Source of the DNA: Zestomonas insulae
GTDB taxonomy: Bacteria > Pseudomonadota > Gammaproteobacteria > Pseudomonadales > Pseudomonadaceae
NCBI RefSeq assembly: GCF_016901015.1
Contig: NZ_JAFEUP010000002.1
Location: 744,001-808,000, forward strand
DNA: 64,000 nt
Direction of reading: 5' to 3'
The stretch's first letter is position 1. The number at the start of each line of letters is the position of its first letter. Below, one piece after another: positions 27,088 to 37,627 of the stretch. Under the pieces are notes generated by a model. That model ran no database searches. It saw only the letters and a list, made by a program, of their open reading frames with translations, and had not been told where the DNA came from. The translations under genes were made by a program, and so were the position numbers.

Positions 27088-28382
27088 TGCCCAGGTCCCT
27101 CGGCGATTGGCTGAGCTATCTAGAGCAGTTGCACCCCTCGGCCATCGACATGGGGCTGGAGCGTTCGCGTGAAGTAGCGCAGCGCCTCGGTCTGGGGAGG
27201 CCCGCCAAACGGGTGATTACCGTGACCGGCACCAACGGCAAGGGGTCGACCTGTGCATTCCTTGCCAGCCTGCTGCAGCGTCAGGGCCTCACCGTAGGTG
27301 TATACAGTTCCCCGCATCTGCTGCGTTACAACGAGCGTGTCGTCATCAACGGCCGTGAGATGGGTGACGACGAGCTGTGTCAGGCGTTTGCCGCGGTCGA
27401 GGCCGCGCGCGGCGAGATTTCCCTGACCTACTTCGAAATGGGCACGCTCGCGGCATTCTGGCTGTTTGAGCGGTCCGCGCTGGATTTCGCGATCTTGGAA
27501 GTAGGGCTGGGCGGTCGCCTGGATGCCGTCAACCTTATCGATGCTGACCTGGCCCTGATCACCAGTATTGGTCTGGATCACGCGGATTGGCTTGGCGATA
27601 GTCGAGAGTCGGTCGCGTTCGAGAAGGCCGGTATTCTGCGCCAAGGCCGACCTGCTCTCTGCGGCGATCTTGAGCCGCCGCAATCCCTTTTGACCCAGGT
27701 TACCAACTTGGCCACGCCGTTCTTTCTGCGGGGGCGTGATTACGATCTGGCCATGACTGAAAACGGCTGGCACTGGTTCGGTCATGATCGGCAGGGGCAG
27801 CTCGTGCAGTTGCATGACCTGCCGCTGCTCGACCTGCCGATGGAGAACGCGGCCTTGGCCCTCCAGGCTTATGCCTTACTGGATTTGCCGTGGCGGGCTG
27901 ACGAGCTGGCCGAGGCGCTGGTCGGGGCGCGAATCACTGGGCGGCTGGACCGCCGCCAGCTGGTATGGAAAGGTAAGCCGCTGAGCGTGCTGCTGGATGT
28001 GGGGCACAACCCCCATGCGGCTCAGTATCTGGCCGGCCGCCTGGCGTCCACGTCGCGGCGTCTGGCGGTCTTTGGCCTGCTCGCCGACAAAGATCTGGGC
28101 GGGGTTGTCCAGCCGCTGCTCGCGCAGGTGCGCGATTGGGCGGTGGCGCCGCTGCCGACCAGCCGCACACGGCCGGCTGCCGAATTGGAGGCTGCGTTGC
28201 GCAAGCAGGGTGCTTCCGTGACCGCCTACTCCAGCGTAGCGGCCGCGCTCGTGGCACAATGCGAGCATGCGGCGGCGGGAGATGAGATCCTGCTGTTCGG
28301 TTCTTTTTATTGCGTGGCCGAGGCCTTGGAGTGGCTGGCCCGCCATTCCAGGGGAGACATGCAGGATGGCATTGCTGGATAA
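27084..28382 (+). CDS. folC: Bifunctional dihydrofolate/folylpolyglutamate synthase
   Basis: Mur-ligase-family ATP enzyme adding glutamate to dihydropteroate and to folates. Product of 432 residues. The P-loop [19 protein letters not shown] is at about 47-65; [14 protein letters not shown] and [14 protein letters not shown] are FolC signatures, with [14 protein letters not shown] for magnesium binding. DVGHNPHA in the C-terminal half is conserved. Start overlaps accD (ATGA) with a second ATG one codon later. The end overlaps dedD by 17 bp, so the three genes are translationally linked. Confidence 0.97.
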   Translation: MMPRSLGDWLSYLEQLHPSAIDMGLERSREVAQRLGLGRPAKRVITVTGTNGKGSTCAFLASLLQRQGLTVGVYSSPHLLRYNERVVINGREMGDDELCQAFAAVEAARGEISLTYFEMGTLAAFWLFERSALDFAILEVGLGGRLDAVNLIDADLALITSIGLDHADWLGDSRESVAFEKAGILRQGRPALCGDLEPPQSLLTQVTNLATPFFLRGRDYDLAMTENGWHWFGHDRQGQLVQLHDLPLLDLPMENAALALQAYALLDLPWRADELAEALVGARITGRLDRRQLVWKGKPLSVLLDVGHNPHAAQYLAGRLASTSRRLAVFGLLADKDLGGVVQPLLAQVRDWAVAPLPTSRTRPAAELEAALRKQGASVTAYSSVAAALVAQCEHAAAGDEILLFGSFYCVAEALEWLARHSRGDMQDGIAG

Positions 28383-28989
28383 AGGGCTTAAACAGCGCAT
28401 CGTGGGGGCGCTGGTACTGGTGGCCTTGGCGGTAATCTTCCTGCCGATGCTGCTGTCACGGCAGGACGAGACCCGTCATGTCGTGGTCGATGCGCCGCCG
28501 ATGCCGCAAGCCCCTGCTGCTCCTGTTGCCAAGCTGGATCCAGTTATCGTTCCGGAGCCGCAACCGCTGCCCGACGAGCCTGTGCCTGCCGAGTCGCAGG
28601 CGGGCGAGACGCCGGTGCAGCCGGTCGTGCCCCCGGTAGCCCAGGCTCCGCAGCCAGTTCCGGCGGCCACTCCCGCCCCAGTAGTCGTGCCGCCCTTCGA
28701 GGCGCCGGCAGCACCATCCGCGCCGGCCAGCAGGCTGGATGCCAATAGCCTGCCGGTCAGTTGGTCGATCCAGCTGGCAAGCCTGTCAAATCGCGCCAGC
28801 GCGGAAAGTCTGCAGAAGACCCTGCGCAGTAAGGGCTACAACGCCTATATCCGCACCACCGACGGCATGAACCGGGTGTTCGTCGGGCCGGTGATTGAGC
28901 GTGCCGAGGCAGACCGCTTGCGCGACCAGCTCAACCGTCAACAGAAGCTGAACGGCTTCATCGTGCGTTTCCAGCCCGAGCGCAGCTAA
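28366..28989 (+). CDS. dedD: DedD-like SPOR-domain cell-division protein
   Basis: Bitopic inner-membrane protein that binds denuded septal peptidoglycan and supports constriction. ATG 28366 gives 207 residues starting [20 protein letters not shown], with a single membrane helix at about 12-30 (short cytoplasmic N-terminus). A long Pro/Ala/Val-rich periplasmic linker covers about 45-125. The SPOR domain is at about 128-205 (SWSIQLASLSNRASAESLQ ... YIRTTDGMNRVFVGPVIERA). The start lies within the folC reading frame, 17 bp before its stop. The folC-dedD-cvpA-purF order is also that of E. coli. Confidence 0.93.
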   Translation: MALLDKGLKQRIVGALVLVALAVIFLPMLLSRQDETRHVVVDAPPMPQAPAAPVAKLDPVIVPEPQPLPDEPVPAESQAGETPVQPVVPPVAQAPQPVPAATPAPVVVPPFEAPAAPSAPASRLDANSLPVSWSIQLASLSNRASAESLQKTLRSKGYNAYIRTTDGMNRVFVGPVIERAEADRLRDQLNRQQKLNGFIVRFQPERS

Positions 28990-29039
28990 CCTCGTCGCGC
29001 CCTAACTGCCGAGCGCGGCTTACCCCAGGGGCGGGCGTC

Positions 29040-29048
29040 TGTTAAAAT
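29040..29048 (+). promoter_or_regulatory. Extended -10 promoter candidate upstream of cvpA
   Basis: TGTTAAAAT: an extended -10 element (TG-N-TAAAAT) 30 bases before the cvpA GTG start. The -35 region is poor (TTACCC at a suitable distance). Would drive cvpA-purF and perhaps metZ. Confidence 0.45.
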
Positions 29049-29078
29049 GCAGCGCCTTTCCCGTTCGTAGACTGCGCC

Positions 29079-29594
29079 GTGGCATTTACCTGGTTCGATT
29101 GGGCGATTATCGCCATCATCGTGGTTTCCAGTCTGATCAGCTTGAGACGCGGCTTCGTCAAGGAAGCGCTATCGCTGGTTACCTGGATTGTCGCCGGGGC
29201 CGTAGCCTGGATGTTTGGTGGCGCGCTGGCGCAACACCTTGCCGATTTCATTGAAACGCCGTCGGCGCGCGTAATCGCCGCCTGCGTACTCTTGTTCGTC
29301 GTCACCTTGCTGGTGGGGGCGCTAGTCAACTTTCTCATTGGCGAGCTGATTCGGGTCACCGGCCTGGACGGCACAGACCGCTTTCTGGGCATGGTGTTTG
29401 GTGCCGCCCGCGGTGCTTTGCTGGTGGTGGTGGCCGTGGGGCTGCTCAGCTTGGCACCGGTTCAGCAGGATTCCTGGTGGCAGCAGTCGACACTGCTGCC
29501 GCATTTCTTGATGGTCGCCGACTGGTCGAAGTCGCTCATTTTGAGCTTCACCGGTCGCTGGCTCTCGAATGGCGGCCTGGGTATACCCGGTTAA
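29079..29594 (+). CDS. cvpA: CvpA-family membrane protein
   Basis: Small inner-membrane protein of 171 residues required for colicin V production in E. coli and linked to envelope and purine-related phenotypes; exact biochemical role unsettled. Four hydrophobic segments are visible (about 4-22, 30-50, 66-88, 104-125). Conserved CvpA features include FDWAIIAIIVVSSLISLRRG and the GLDGTDRFLGMVFGAARG loop. The start is GTG 29079 (AFTWFDW). Directly upstream of purF, the classic arrangement. Confidence 0.95.
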   Translation: MAFTWFDWAIIAIIVVSSLISLRRGFVKEALSLVTWIVAGAVAWMFGGALAQHLADFIETPSARVIAACVLLFVVTLLVGALVNFLIGELIRVTGLDGTDRFLGMVFGAARGALLVVVAVGLLSLAPVQQDSWWQQSTLLPHFLMVADWSKSLILSFTGRWLSNGGLGIPG

Positions 29595-29680
29595 GCCATT
29601 GTGTTGGGGTGTTGCGCTGGCTCCAGCAGCGAGCGCTGACACCCGTCATTAGCCTGAACTACTAGCAGGGGTTGCGTCGC

Positions 29681-31186
29681 ATGTGTGGCATCGTCGGTAT
29701 CGTCGGTAAGTCGAACGTCAATCAGGCGCTGTATGACGCGCTAACCGTCCTTCAGCATCGCGGCCAGGACGCTGCCGGCATTGTGACCAGCCACGAAGGT
29801 CGCCTGTTCCTGCGCAAGGACAACGGTCTGGTGCGCGATGTGTTCCAGCAACGACACATGCAGCGCCTGGTCGGGCACATGGGCATCGGCCACGTGCGCT
29901 ACCCGACCGCGGGCTCCTCAAGCTCCGCCGAGGCACAGCCGTTCTACGTCAACTCACCGTATGGCATCACACTGGCGCACAACGGCAACCTGACCAACGT
30001 CGAGCAGCTGGCCAAGGAGATCTACGAGTCTGACCTGCGCCACGTCAACACCAACTCCGATTCCGAAGTCCTGCTCAACGTGTTCGCCCATGAGCTGGCG
30101 CAGCGCGGCAAGTTGCAGCCGACCGAGGAAGACGTGTTCGCCGCGGTCAGCGACGTGCATGAGCGTTGCCTCGGTGGTTACGCAGTGGTGGCGATGATCA
30201 CCGGCTACGGCATCGTCGGTTTCCGCGACCCCTTCGGCATTCGCCCGATCGTGTTCGGTCAGCGTCATACCGACGAGGGCGTCGAGTACATGATCGCCTC
30301 GGAAAGCGTGTCGCTGGACGTGCTTGGCTTCACGCTGATCCGTGACCTGGCGCCGGGCGAGGCGGTGTACATCACCGAAGACGGCAAGCTGCACACCCGC
30401 CAGTGCGCACGCAATCCGCAGTACTCGCCGTGCATCTTCGAGCACGTCTACCTGGCGCGCCCGGATTCGATCATGGACGGCATCTCGGTGTACAAGGCGC
30501 GCCTGCGCATGGGCGAGAAGCTCGCCGACAAGATCCTCCGCGAGCGTCCCGACCACGACATCGACGTGGTGATCCCGATTCCCGATACCAGCCGGACCGC
30601 AGCGCTGGAGCTGGCCAACCGACTGGGCGTGAAGTTCCGCGAGGGCTTCGTCAAGAACCGCTACATCGGCCGGACCTTCATCATGCCGGGCCAAGCGGCG
30701 CGCAAGAAATCCGTGCGGCAGAAGCTCAACGCCATCGAGCTGGAATTCCGCGGCAAGAACGTGATGCTGGTCGACGACTCCATCGTGCGCGGTACCACCT
30801 GCAAGCAGATCATCCAGATGGCCCGCGAGGCCGGCGCAAAGAACGTCTACTTCTGCTCGGCGGCCCCAGCGGTGCGCTACCCCAACGTGTATGGCATCGA
30901 CATGCCGAGCGCCCACGAACTGATCGCCCATGGCCGTACCACCGAAGAAGTGGGCGAGCTGATCGGCGCCGATTGGCTGGTCTACCAGGACTTGCCGGAC
31001 CTGATCGAGGCGGTTGGCGGCGGCAAGATCAAGATCGAGCATTTCGATTGCGCGGTGTTCGATGGCAACTACGTCACCGGCGATGTCAACGAGGCCTACC
31101 TGAACAAGATCGAGCAGGCGCGCAACGACGCCAGCAAGGTCAAGTCGCAGGCAGTCAGCGCGATCATCGACCTGTACAACAACTGA
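29681..31186 (+). CDS. purF: Amidophosphoribosyltransferase
   Basis: First committed enzyme of purine biosynthesis, making phosphoribosylamine from PRPP and glutamine. The ATG at 29681 is chosen so that the N-terminal cysteine follows the initiator Met ([10 protein letters not shown]), since that cysteine is the glutaminase nucleophile; the frame also extends three codons upstream to a TTG. 501 residues. Glutaminase domain about 1-240 with HRGQDAAGI and [12 protein letters not shown]; phosphoribosyltransferase domain with [18 protein letters not shown], the PRPP loop. Upstream gene is cvpA; metZ follows after 12 bp. Confidence 0.98.
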   Translation: MCGIVGIVGKSNVNQALYDALTVLQHRGQDAAGIVTSHEGRLFLRKDNGLVRDVFQQRHMQRLVGHMGIGHVRYPTAGSSSSAEAQPFYVNSPYGITLAHNGNLTNVEQLAKEIYESDLRHVNTNSDSEVLLNVFAHELAQRGKLQPTEEDVFAAVSDVHERCLGGYAVVAMITGYGIVGFRDPFGIRPIVFGQRHTDEGVEYMIASESVSLDVLGFTLIRDLAPGEAVYITEDGKLHTRQCARNPQYSPCIFEHVYLARPDSIMDGISVYKARLRMGEKLADKILRERPDHDIDVVIPIPDTSRTAALELANRLGVKFREGFVKNRYIGRTFIMPGQAARKKSVRQKLNAIELEFRGKNVMLVDDSIVRGTTCKQIIQMAREAGAKNVYFCSAAPAVRYPNVYGIDMPSAHELIAHGRTTEEVGELIGADWLVYQDLPDLIEAVGGGKIKIEHFDCAVFDGNYVTGDVNEAYLNKIEQARNDASKVKSQAVSAIIDLYNN

Positions 31187-31198
31187 AGAGGGCGGGAG

Positions 31199-32410
31199 AT
31201 GAGTCAGGAATGGGATGCCGGTCGGCTGGACAGCGACCTCGAAGGCGCCGCGTTCGACACCCTCGCGGTGCGCGCCGGCCAGCAGCGCACGCCTGAGGGC
31301 GAGCACGGCGAGCCGCTGTTCTTCACCTCCAGCTACGTGTTCCGCACGGCTGCCGATGCCGCGGCACGTTTCGCCGGCGAAGTGCCGGGCAACGTCTACT
31401 CGCGCTATACCAACCCCACTGTGCGGGCTTTCGAAGAGCGCATTGCGGCGCTGGAAGGCGCCGAGCAGGCGGTGGCCACCGCTTCGGGCATGTCGGCGAT
31501 TCTCGCCACGGTGATGGCCCTGTGCAGCGCCGGCGACCACGTACTGGTCTCGCGCAGCGTGTTCGGCTCAACTATCAGCCTGTTTGAGAAGTACCTCAAA
31601 CGCTTCGGCGTGCAGGTCGACTACCCGGCTCTCGCCGATGTCGACGGCTGGCGTGCGGCGTGCAAACCCAACACCAAGCTGTTCTTCGTTGAGTCGCCGT
31701 CTAATCCGCTGGCCGAGCTGGTGGATATCGCCGCGCTGGCCGAGGTGGCGCATGCCCAGGGCGCGCTGCTGGCCGTGGACAACTGCTTCTGCACCCCGGC
31801 GCTGCAGCAGCCGCTGAAGCTCGGTGCGGATATCGTCATCCACTCCGCAACCAAATACATCGACGGCCAGGGGCGCTGCCTCGGTGGCGTGGTGGCGGGT
31901 CGCAGCAAGCAGATGCAGGAAGTGGTCGGCTTCCTCCGTACCGCCGGCCCGACCCTGAGTCCGTTCAACGCCTGGGTGTTCCTCAAAGGTCTGGAAACCC
32001 TGCGCATCCGCATGCAGGCGCACAGCGCAAGCGCCCTGGCGCTGGCCGAGTGGCTGGAAGGCCAGCCCGGCATCGAGCGGGTCTACTACGCCGGGCTGTC
32101 CAGCCATCCGCAGCACGAGCTGGCCAAGCGTCAGCAGTCGGCGTTCGGGGCGGTGGTCAGCTTCGAGGTGGCGGGCGGCAAGGCTGGCGCCTGGCGCTTC
32201 ATCGATGCGACGCGGATGATTTCGATCACCACCAACCTCGGTGACACCAAAACCACCATCGCCCATCCGGCGACCACCTCGCACGGTCGTCTGTCGCCGG
32301 AAGAGCGGGCTAAGGCCGGCATCGCCGATAACCTGGTGCGCGTCGCGGTTGGCCTGGAAGAGCTGGAAGATCTCAAGGCCGACCTGGTCCGGGGACTGGC
32401 AGCGCTCTGA
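31199..32410 (+). CDS. metZ: O-succinylhomoserine sulfhydrylase
   Basis: PLP enzyme of the Cys/Met gamma-family that makes homocysteine directly from O-succinylhomoserine and sulfide, the pseudomonad methionine route. Product of 403 residues. PLP lysine is Lys219 in [11 protein letters not shown], whose GQGR ending is characteristic of Met[18 protein letters not shown] and [12 protein letters not shown] are the cofactor-binding segments; [20 protein letters not shown] is near the C-terminus. RBS GGGCGGGAG. The stop shares one base with the start of the downstream SDR gene. Confidence 0.97.
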   Translation: MSQEWDAGRLDSDLEGAAFDTLAVRAGQQRTPEGEHGEPLFFTSSYVFRTAADAAARFAGEVPGNVYSRYTNPTVRAFEERIAALEGAEQAVATASGMSAILATVMALCSAGDHVLVSRSVFGSTISLFEKYLKRFGVQVDYPALADVDGWRAACKPNTKLFFVESPSNPLAELVDIAALAEVAHAQGALLAVDNCFCTPALQQPLKLGADIVIHSATKYIDGQGRCLGGVVAGRSKQMQEVVGFLRTAGPTLSPFNAWVFLKGLETLRIRMQAHSASALALAEWLEGQPGIERVYYAGLSSHPQHELAKRQQSAFGAVVSFEVAGGKAGAWRFIDATRMISITTNLGDTKTTIAHPATTSHGRLSPEERAKAGIADNLVRVAVGLEELEDLKADLVRGLAAL

Positions 32411-33198
32411 TGGTGGAGTCGACGGTCGATCTGCAGCTCACGGGTGCCCCGACAAACAACGGCAAGGTTGCGTTGGTCACCGGGGCGGCGCATGGCATCG
32501 GCCTCGGTATCGCGGCCTGGCTGATTGTCGAAGGCTGGCAGGTGGTGCTGGCCGATGTCGATCGCAGTCGTGGCTCGAAGGTCGCTGAAGCGCTGGGCCC
32601 CAATGCCTGGTTCGTCGGCGTGGACGTGGCGCAGGAAAGCCAGGTGGTCGTCGCCGTCGCAGAAGTGCTGGGGCAGTTCGGCCGGCTCGATGCGCTGATC
32701 AACAATGCCGCGGTCGCCGACCCGCACAACTCTCCGCTGGAAAGCCTCGATCTGGGCCGCTGGCAGCGCACCCTGGCGGTCAATCTGACTGGCCCGATGC
32801 TGCTGGCCAAGTACTGCACGCCGTATCTGCGCGCCCACTGTGGGGCCATCGTCAACATCTGTTCGACGCGCAGTCACCAGTCCGAAGCGCACACCGAGGC
32901 GTATGCGGCGAGCAAGGGCGGGTTGTTGGCCTTGACCCACGCACTGGCAGTCAGCCTCGGACCCGACGTGCGCGTCAACGCCGTGAGTCCGGGCTGGATC
33001 GATGCGCGCGATCCCAGCGAGCGGCGTGCCGATCCGCTCAGCGAGCAGGATCATGCGCAGCATCCGGCGGGGCGGGTGGGCACGGTCGAGGATGTGGCGG
33101 CGCTGGTCGGCTGGCTGCTGTCCGGTTGCGCAGGCTTTGTCACCGGTCAGGAGTTCCTGGTCGACGGCGGCATGACGCGGAAGATGATCTACCAGTAA
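32410..33198 (+). CDS. Short-chain dehydrogenase/reductase
   Basis: NAD(P)-dependent oxidoreductase with a Rossmann fold, 262 residues. Cofactor loop [16 protein letters not shown] (TGxxxGxG type) near residue 25, DVDRS after beta-2 suggests NAD(H) preference, NNAA at about 97-100, and the catalytic Tyr/Lys pair in AYAASKGGL with a preceding Ser in CSTRSH. About 15 residues precede the core. Co-translated with metZ (TGATG overlap). Substrate unknown; I recall it as conserved at this place in Pseudomonas. A bidirectional terminator separates it from convergent xcpQ. Confidence 0.93.
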   Translation: MVESTVDLQLTGAPTNNGKVALVTGAAHGIGLGIAAWLIVEGWQVVLADVDRSRGSKVAEALGPNAWFVGVDVAQESQVVVAVAEVLGQFGRLDALINNAAVADPHNSPLESLDLGRWQRTLAVNLTGPMLLAKYCTPYLRAHCGAIVNICSTRSHQSEAHTEAYAASKGGLLALTHALAVSLGPDVRVNAVSPGWIDARDPSERRADPLSEQDHAQHPAGRVGTVEDVAALVGWLLSGCAGFVTGQEFLVDGGMTRKMIYQ

Positions 33199-33219
33199 GC
33201 CGCACGGCTTCTACATAAC

Positions 33220-33257
33220 AAAACAGGCGGGAATCCGAGGGATTCGCCGCCTGTTTT
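33220..33257. terminator. Bidirectional terminator between SDR gene and xcpQ
   Basis: AAAACAGGCGG-GAATCC / GGATTC-G-CCGCCTGTTTT, a 17-bp stem with one bulged G and A-run/T-run on either side. It can terminate the SDR transcript rightwards and xcpPQ leftwards. Confidence 0.9.
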
Positions 33258-33270
33258 GTTTGCGCCGAAT

Positions 33271-35247
33271 TCAGTTCTGGCGCAGATCGACCGCCGGAGC
33301 GCCGCGTCCATCGAACAGTTGCAGCGGATTGGCCGGCAGGATGCTCGGGTGCTCGTCGTCACCGCCGCCCAGGACCCGAATGTCTCCGTACTTCTTGCCG
33401 GACAGCGCGGCCAGGCCAGCACGATCGCGGATCACGCTGGGACGCAGGAACACCATCAGGTTGCGTTTGATATGGGTGTCCTTGGTCGAGCGGAATAGCC
33501 GGCCGATCCAGGGGATATCACCGAGCAGCGGAATCCTCGAATCGGTCTGGGTGACATCGTCCTGGATTAGGCCGCCGAGCACGATGACCTGGCCATCTTC
33601 GGCGAGGATCGTGCTCTTGATCGAGCGCTTGTTGGTGATCAGATCGACGGCCTGGGCGGTCAGCGTGGCGCTGGGGGCGATCGAGGAAATTTCCTGCTCG
33701 ATCTCCAGGCGCAGGGTGGCGCCATCGTTGATGTGTGGAGTGACCTTGAGCGTTACGCCGATGTCCTTGCGCTCGATGGTGTTGAACGGGTTGCTCGCGC
33801 CGTCGGTGGTGGTGGTGAACGAGCCGGTCTGGAATGGCACGTTCTGGCCGACCAGGATCTCGGCCTTCTGGTTGTCCAGGGTCAGTAGGCTCGGTGTGGA
33901 GAGCAGGTTGCTCTTGCTGTTGGCCGACAAGGCGGTGATCAGCGCGCCGAAGCTGTCGGTGCCGATGCCGACGATGGCGCCATCGGGCAGGTTGTTGAGG
34001 AGCGGGTTGTCGACGTCATTGCGGTCGTCTTGGATGGCCTGCAGTACCGAGCCGATGGAGAGCCCGGTATTGCCGAAGTTCACGCCACCCAGCCCGCCGG
34101 TGCTGCCGCGCGCATCGACCGCCCACTGCACGCCTAGGGCGTCGGTGATATCGCCGGAGACTTCGACGATGGCTGCCTCGACCATCACCTGGGCGCGCGG
34201 CACGTCGAGCTGGCGGACAATCTCTTCCAGCGTTGCCACGGTGTCCGGCTCGGCCAGTAGTACCAGGGCGTTAAGGCTTTCATCGGCGCGGATCAACAGT
34301 GTCTGCGGCTTGCCGGGGCCGCCACCGGCCGGCGCGGCGCCTTCGCCTTCCGGGGCCTTGAGACCTTCGGAAAGTTCGCTGAGCGTGGCGGCCAGGGCCT
34401 TGGCGTCGTTGTGGCGCAGGCGGATCACGCGGGTGTTGGCGGAGCGCGTGGTCGGCGTGTCCAGCGAGCGGGCCAGTCCAGCCAGTTTGGCGCGCGCGGC
34501 CGGTGGACCGATGAGGATTAGGCGGTTGGTTCGCGTGTCGGCCACCACTTGGGTGCCGCTGACACCCTTGGTTTGCCCCCGCGCCTGAGCGCTGTTCAGG
34601 GCGTCAGCCACGTCGGTGACCCAGCCGTACTTGAGGTCGACGACGCTGTAGTCGTGATCGCTTTTCTGGTCGAGCTGACGGATCAGGGTTTCGATGCGGG
34701 CAATGTTCGCGCTACGGTCGCTGATGATCAGCGCGTTGGCGGTCGTCACGGCGGCGAGGTGGCCGTATTGCGGGACCAGGGGGCGGATCAACGGAATCAG
34801 CTCGGTCACCGGGGTGTGCTGCACCTGGATCAGCCGGGTTTCCATGGTTTCCCCGCCCAGCCGTCCACCACCGGCTTCGGCCTTTGCCTCGGCGTTGGGC
34901 ACGATGCGCGTCTGACCGCCCTGGGTGATCACGCTGAAGCCGTGGGTCGCCATCACCGAGAGAAACAGCTGGTACACCTCGGTCAGCGACAGCGGCGCTT
35001 TCGACACCACGCTGACCTGGCCCTTGACCCTGGGGTCGACGATGAAGGTTTCACCGGAAATGTCGGCGACCTGATCAACGAACTCGCGAATATCCGCGTC
35101 CTTCAGATTGATGGTCCAGCGTTCATCCTGCTGAGTACTGCTATTGCCCGTTGTCGCCGGATTGATGGCGGCGGAAGCGGCCAGCGGGGTGGCGAGCAGG
35201 CCGGCGGCGAGGAGGGCGAAGGTAAGGCGCGAGAAATGGGCTGGCAT
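33271..35247 (-). CDS. xcpQ: Type II secretion outer-membrane secretin (GspD)
   Basis: Forms the multimeric outer-membrane channel through which folded exoproteins leave the cell. Product of 658 residues with a signal peptide (AHFSRLTFALLAAGLLATPL). N0 domain begins TINLKDADIREFVDQVADIS, and three N-domains follow (TRLIQVQHTPVTELIPLIRP, YGWVTDVADAL, VIRLRHNDAKALAATLSEL). The secretin core is at about 350-620, with VMVEAAIVEVSGD, VPFQTGSF and ETERKDIGV-like (NTIERKDIGVTLKVTPHIN), ending VVLGGLIQDD and PWIGRLFRS. A Gly/Pro-rich loop at about 265-285 interrupts N3, common in Xcp secretins. Transcribed after xcpP with a 3-bp gap. Confidence 0.97.
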   Translation of the reverse strand: MPAHFSRLTFALLAAGLLATPLAASAAINPATTGNSSTQQDERWTINLKDADIREFVDQVADISGETFIVDPRVKGQVSVVSKAPLSLTEVYQLFLSVMATHGFSVITQGGQTRIVPNAEAKAEAGGGRLGGETMETRLIQVQHTPVTELIPLIRPLVPQYGHLAAVTTANALIISDRSANIARIETLIRQLDQKSDHDYSVVDLKYGWVTDVADALNSAQARGQTKGVSGTQVVADTRTNRLILIGPPAARAKLAGLARSLDTPTTRSANTRVIRLRHNDAKALAATLSELSEGLKAPEGEGAAPAGGGPGKPQTLLIRADESLNALVLLAEPDTVATLEEIVRQLDVPRAQVMVEAAIVEVSGDITDALGVQWAVDARGSTGGLGGVNFGNTGLSIGSVLQAIQDDRNDVDNPLLNNLPDGAIVGIGTDSFGALITALSANSKSNLLSTPSLLTLDNQKAEILVGQNVPFQTGSFTTTTDGASNPFNTIERKDIGVTLKVTPHINDGATLRLEIEQEISSIAPSATLTAQAVDLITNKRSIKSTILAEDGQVIVLGGLIQDDVTQTDSRIPLLGDIPWIGRLFRSTKDTHIKRNLMVFLRPSVIRDRAGLAALSGKKYGDIRVLGGGDDEHPSILPANPLQLFDGRGAPAVDLRQN

Positions 35248-35250
35248 CGT

Positions 35251-35901
35251 TCAATCGCTTTCCGTAGGCGGTTCTGGGGGCGTTTCGCTAGGGGCTTCTT
35301 CGGCGGGCAGCGTGCCGGCCGCTTCCATCTGCTGGCGGAGAGATTCCATGCGTTCACGCAGCTCTGCGGCGTTTTCGTCCTGCAGGGCAGAGAGCTCGTC
35401 GGCAGTGCTGTCAGTTGGCGCGCTCGCGGCGGGGGGCGTACTGCGCCGGGTGGGGAAGGTCAGGGTTTCCAGGCGGCCCGCGCGCTCCAGCTCGACGCGA
35501 TCGCGGTAGACACCGTGCAGACGCACGCCTGAATCGATCTCCGAACCCACGATAAAACGTTCTGGCTTGCTGCCTTCGCGCTGAATAATGGCGCTGGAAT
35601 GTTGCGCATTGGCGTTGACGAAGCTGCCGCGCAAGGTCAGGCGCAAGTTGGTCGAGGGCGGCGGCGCGCTGCTTGCCGGGCCGCTGGCGCCGAACAGGCT
35701 GTCCAGATTTTCGAGTGCCCGCGTGGTGAGGGTGGCCGGTGCTGCGCTCTGCACTGTCGGTGCGTGGCGCAACAGGCGAATCCAGTCGGCGGTTTGCCAG
35801 GCCAGGCTGACGCTCATGGCGATGATCAGCAGCGCGCCAAGCAGCAGCGGTGCGTGTCGCCGGATCGAGAGCGTTCGGGGGGCGTTGGCCAAGGGTGTCA
35901 C
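35251..35901 (-). CDS. xcpP: Type II secretion inner-membrane protein GspC
   Basis: Bitopic inner-membrane component that contacts the secretin and substrates. A membrane helix (LLLGALLIIAMSVSLAWQTA) lies near the N-terminus, followed by the homology region (LTLRGSFVNANAQHSSAIIQ, FIVGSEIDSGVRLHGVYRDRVELERAGRLETLTF). A C-terminal acidic/Pro-rich tail with a coiled-coil stretch follows. The start is uncertain: GTG 35901 gives 216 residues with the helix in the usual place, while ATG 35949 and 35967 are in frame upstream without a good ribosome site. It heads the xcpPQ operon, divergent from xcpR, the P. aeruginosa arrangement. Confidence 0.92.
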   Translation of the reverse strand: MTPLANAPRTLSIRRHAPLLLGALLIIAMSVSLAWQTADWIRLLRHAPTVQSAAPATLTTRALENLDSLFGASGPASSAPPPSTNLRLTLRGSFVNANAQHSSAIIQREGSKPERFIVGSEIDSGVRLHGVYRDRVELERAGRLETLTFPTRRSTPPAASAPTDSTADELSALQDENAAELRERMESLRQQMEAAGTLPAEEAPSETPPEPPTESD

Positions 35902-36139
35902 TCCATGATGTTTTCTTGTTATTGGGTGAATAAGGCCGATAAAGATCATAGCAGCAGCGCGACTCAAGCCAGCAACTGAAAATTCGGGTGGGTGTGCGTC
36001 GTAGAGCGTTGTGTTAAAGATAACCCCGCAGCAAAAAAACGCTGCTCAACGCATAACAACAAAAAATGCGGAACCGGGTCCTAAGCTTGTAAGAACAACT
36101 TGGCAGGCTGCCACGGTTACCCTTTGAAGGTCGCTTCGT

Positions 36140-37627
36140 ATGATCGTTCCGCTCTCCCAGGCGCCGCTGCGCCGATTGCCTTTCAGTTTCGCCAAACGCC
36201 ATGGTGTGGTCCTGGTCACCGAGTCCGGGCGGACCTGCCTGGCCCATCGCGCCACGGTGGAATTGACCGCCTTGGCCGAAGTCCAGCGCTTCGTCGGCAG
36301 TCGTCTACCGCTCCAACCGTTGTCCGCGGAGGCCTTCGAGCGTGCGTTGGGTCTGGCCTACCAACATGATTCGGCATCCATGCAGCTCGCCGAGGACATT
36401 GGCGGCAGCCTCGATCTGGCGGCTCTGGCCGAGCAGATTCCGGAGACCGAGGACCTGCTCGAGCAGGAGGATGACGCCCCTATCATTCGCCTGATCAACG
36501 CGATTCTCGGTGAGGCGATCAAGGAGAACGCCTCCGATATCCACTTGGAAACCTTTGAGAGGCGCCTAGTGGTGCGGTTTCGCGTGGATGGCATCCTGCG
36601 CGAAGTGCTCGAGCCGAAGCGTGAGTTGGCCGCACTGCTGGTCTCGCGGGTCAAGGTAATGGCCAAGCTCGATATCGCCGAGAAACGCGTGCCACAGGAC
36701 GGGCGAATTTCCCTGCGGGTCGGTGGGCGCGAGGTGGATATTCGTGTGTCCACGCTGCCGTCGGCCAACGGTGAGCGCGTGGTGCTGCGTCTGCTCGACA
36801 AGCAGGCCGGGCGCCTGTCCCTGCAGCACCTCGGCATGTCGGCGCGCGACCGCGAACTGATGGAAGAAACCGTGCGCAAGCCACACGGCATCCTGCTGGT
36901 GACCGGGCCGACGGGCTCGGGCAAGACCACCACCCTGTACGCCAGCCTGGTCAGCCTCAACGACCGCACGCGCAACATCCTCACCGTCGAGGACCCGATC
37001 GAGTATCACCTGGAAGGCATCGGCCAGACCCAGGTCAACACCAAGGTCGACATGACCTTCGCACGCGGCCTGCGCGCTATCCTGCGCCAGGACCCGGACG
37101 TGGTGATGGTCGGCGAGATTCGCGACCGCGAGACCGCGGAAATCGCCGTGCAGGCCTCGCTTACCGGGCACCTGGTGCTGTCGACGCTGCACACCAACAG
37201 TGCGATCGGCGCGATCACCCGGCTGGTCGACATGGGTATCGAGCCGTTCCTGTTGTCTTCGTCGCTGCTCGGCGTGCTGGCCCAGCGCCTGGTCCGTGTG
37301 CTCTGCCCGCATTGCCGTGAAGCCTACGTGGCCGGCGAGACGGAGTGCCGCACGCTGGGCGTGGCGCCCGACGAGGCGCCGCAGCTCTACCACGCGCGGG
37401 GCTGCACGCAGTGCAACCAGCAGGGTTATCGCGGCCGTACCGGCATCTATGAGCTGGTGGTGTTCGACGATCGCATGCGCACACTGATCCACAACGCCGC
37501 CAGCGAGCAGGAAATGACCCGCCACGCGCGCAGCCATGGCCCGAGCATTCGCGAGGATGGGCGGCGCAAGGTGCTGGAGGGCGTGACCACGCTGGAAGAA
37601 GTGCTGCGCGTAACACGGGAAGAATAA
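36140..37627 (+). CDS. xcpR: Type II secretion ATPase GspE
   Basis: Cytoplasmic hexameric ATPase that powers pseudopilus assembly. 495 residues. N-terminal domain about 1-150, which binds XcpY; Walker [10 protein letters not shown] at 256-264; [16 protein letters not shown], the Asp box [20 protein letters not shown] and the His box [15 protein letters not shown] follow. A four-cysteine zinc site is seen in CPHC and CTQC near residues 390-430. First gene of the rightward xcp operon; its TAA is followed at once by the xcpS ATG. Confidence 0.98.
   Translation: MIVPLSQAPLRRLPFSFAKRHGVVLVTESGRTCLAHRATVELTALAEVQRFVGSRLPLQPLSAEAFERALGLAYQHDSASMQLAEDIGGSLDLAALAEQIPETEDLLEQEDDAPIIRLINAILGEAIKENASDIHLETFERRLVVRFRVDGILREVLEPKRELAALLVSRVKVMAKLDIAEKRVPQDGRISLRVGGREVDIRVSTLPSANGERVVLRLLDKQAGRLSLQHLGMSARDRELMEETVRKPHGILLVTGPTGSGKTTTLYASLVSLNDRTRNILTVEDPIEYHLEGIGQTQVNTKVDMTFARGLRAILRQDPDVVMVGEIRDRETAEIAVQASLTGHLVLSTLHTNSAIGAITRLVDMGIEPFLLSSSLLGVLAQRLVRVLCPHCREAYVAGETECRTLGVAPDEAPQLYHARGCTQCNQQGYRGRTGIYELVVFDDRMRTLIHNAASEQEMTRHARSHGPSIREDGRRKVLEGVTTLEEVLRVTREE

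Noticed and set aside
36060..36130. Possible LasR/RhlR box in the xcpP-xcpR spacer
   Set aside because: Only partial CT...AG symmetry around GGCAGGCTGCC; no full 20-bp dyad.
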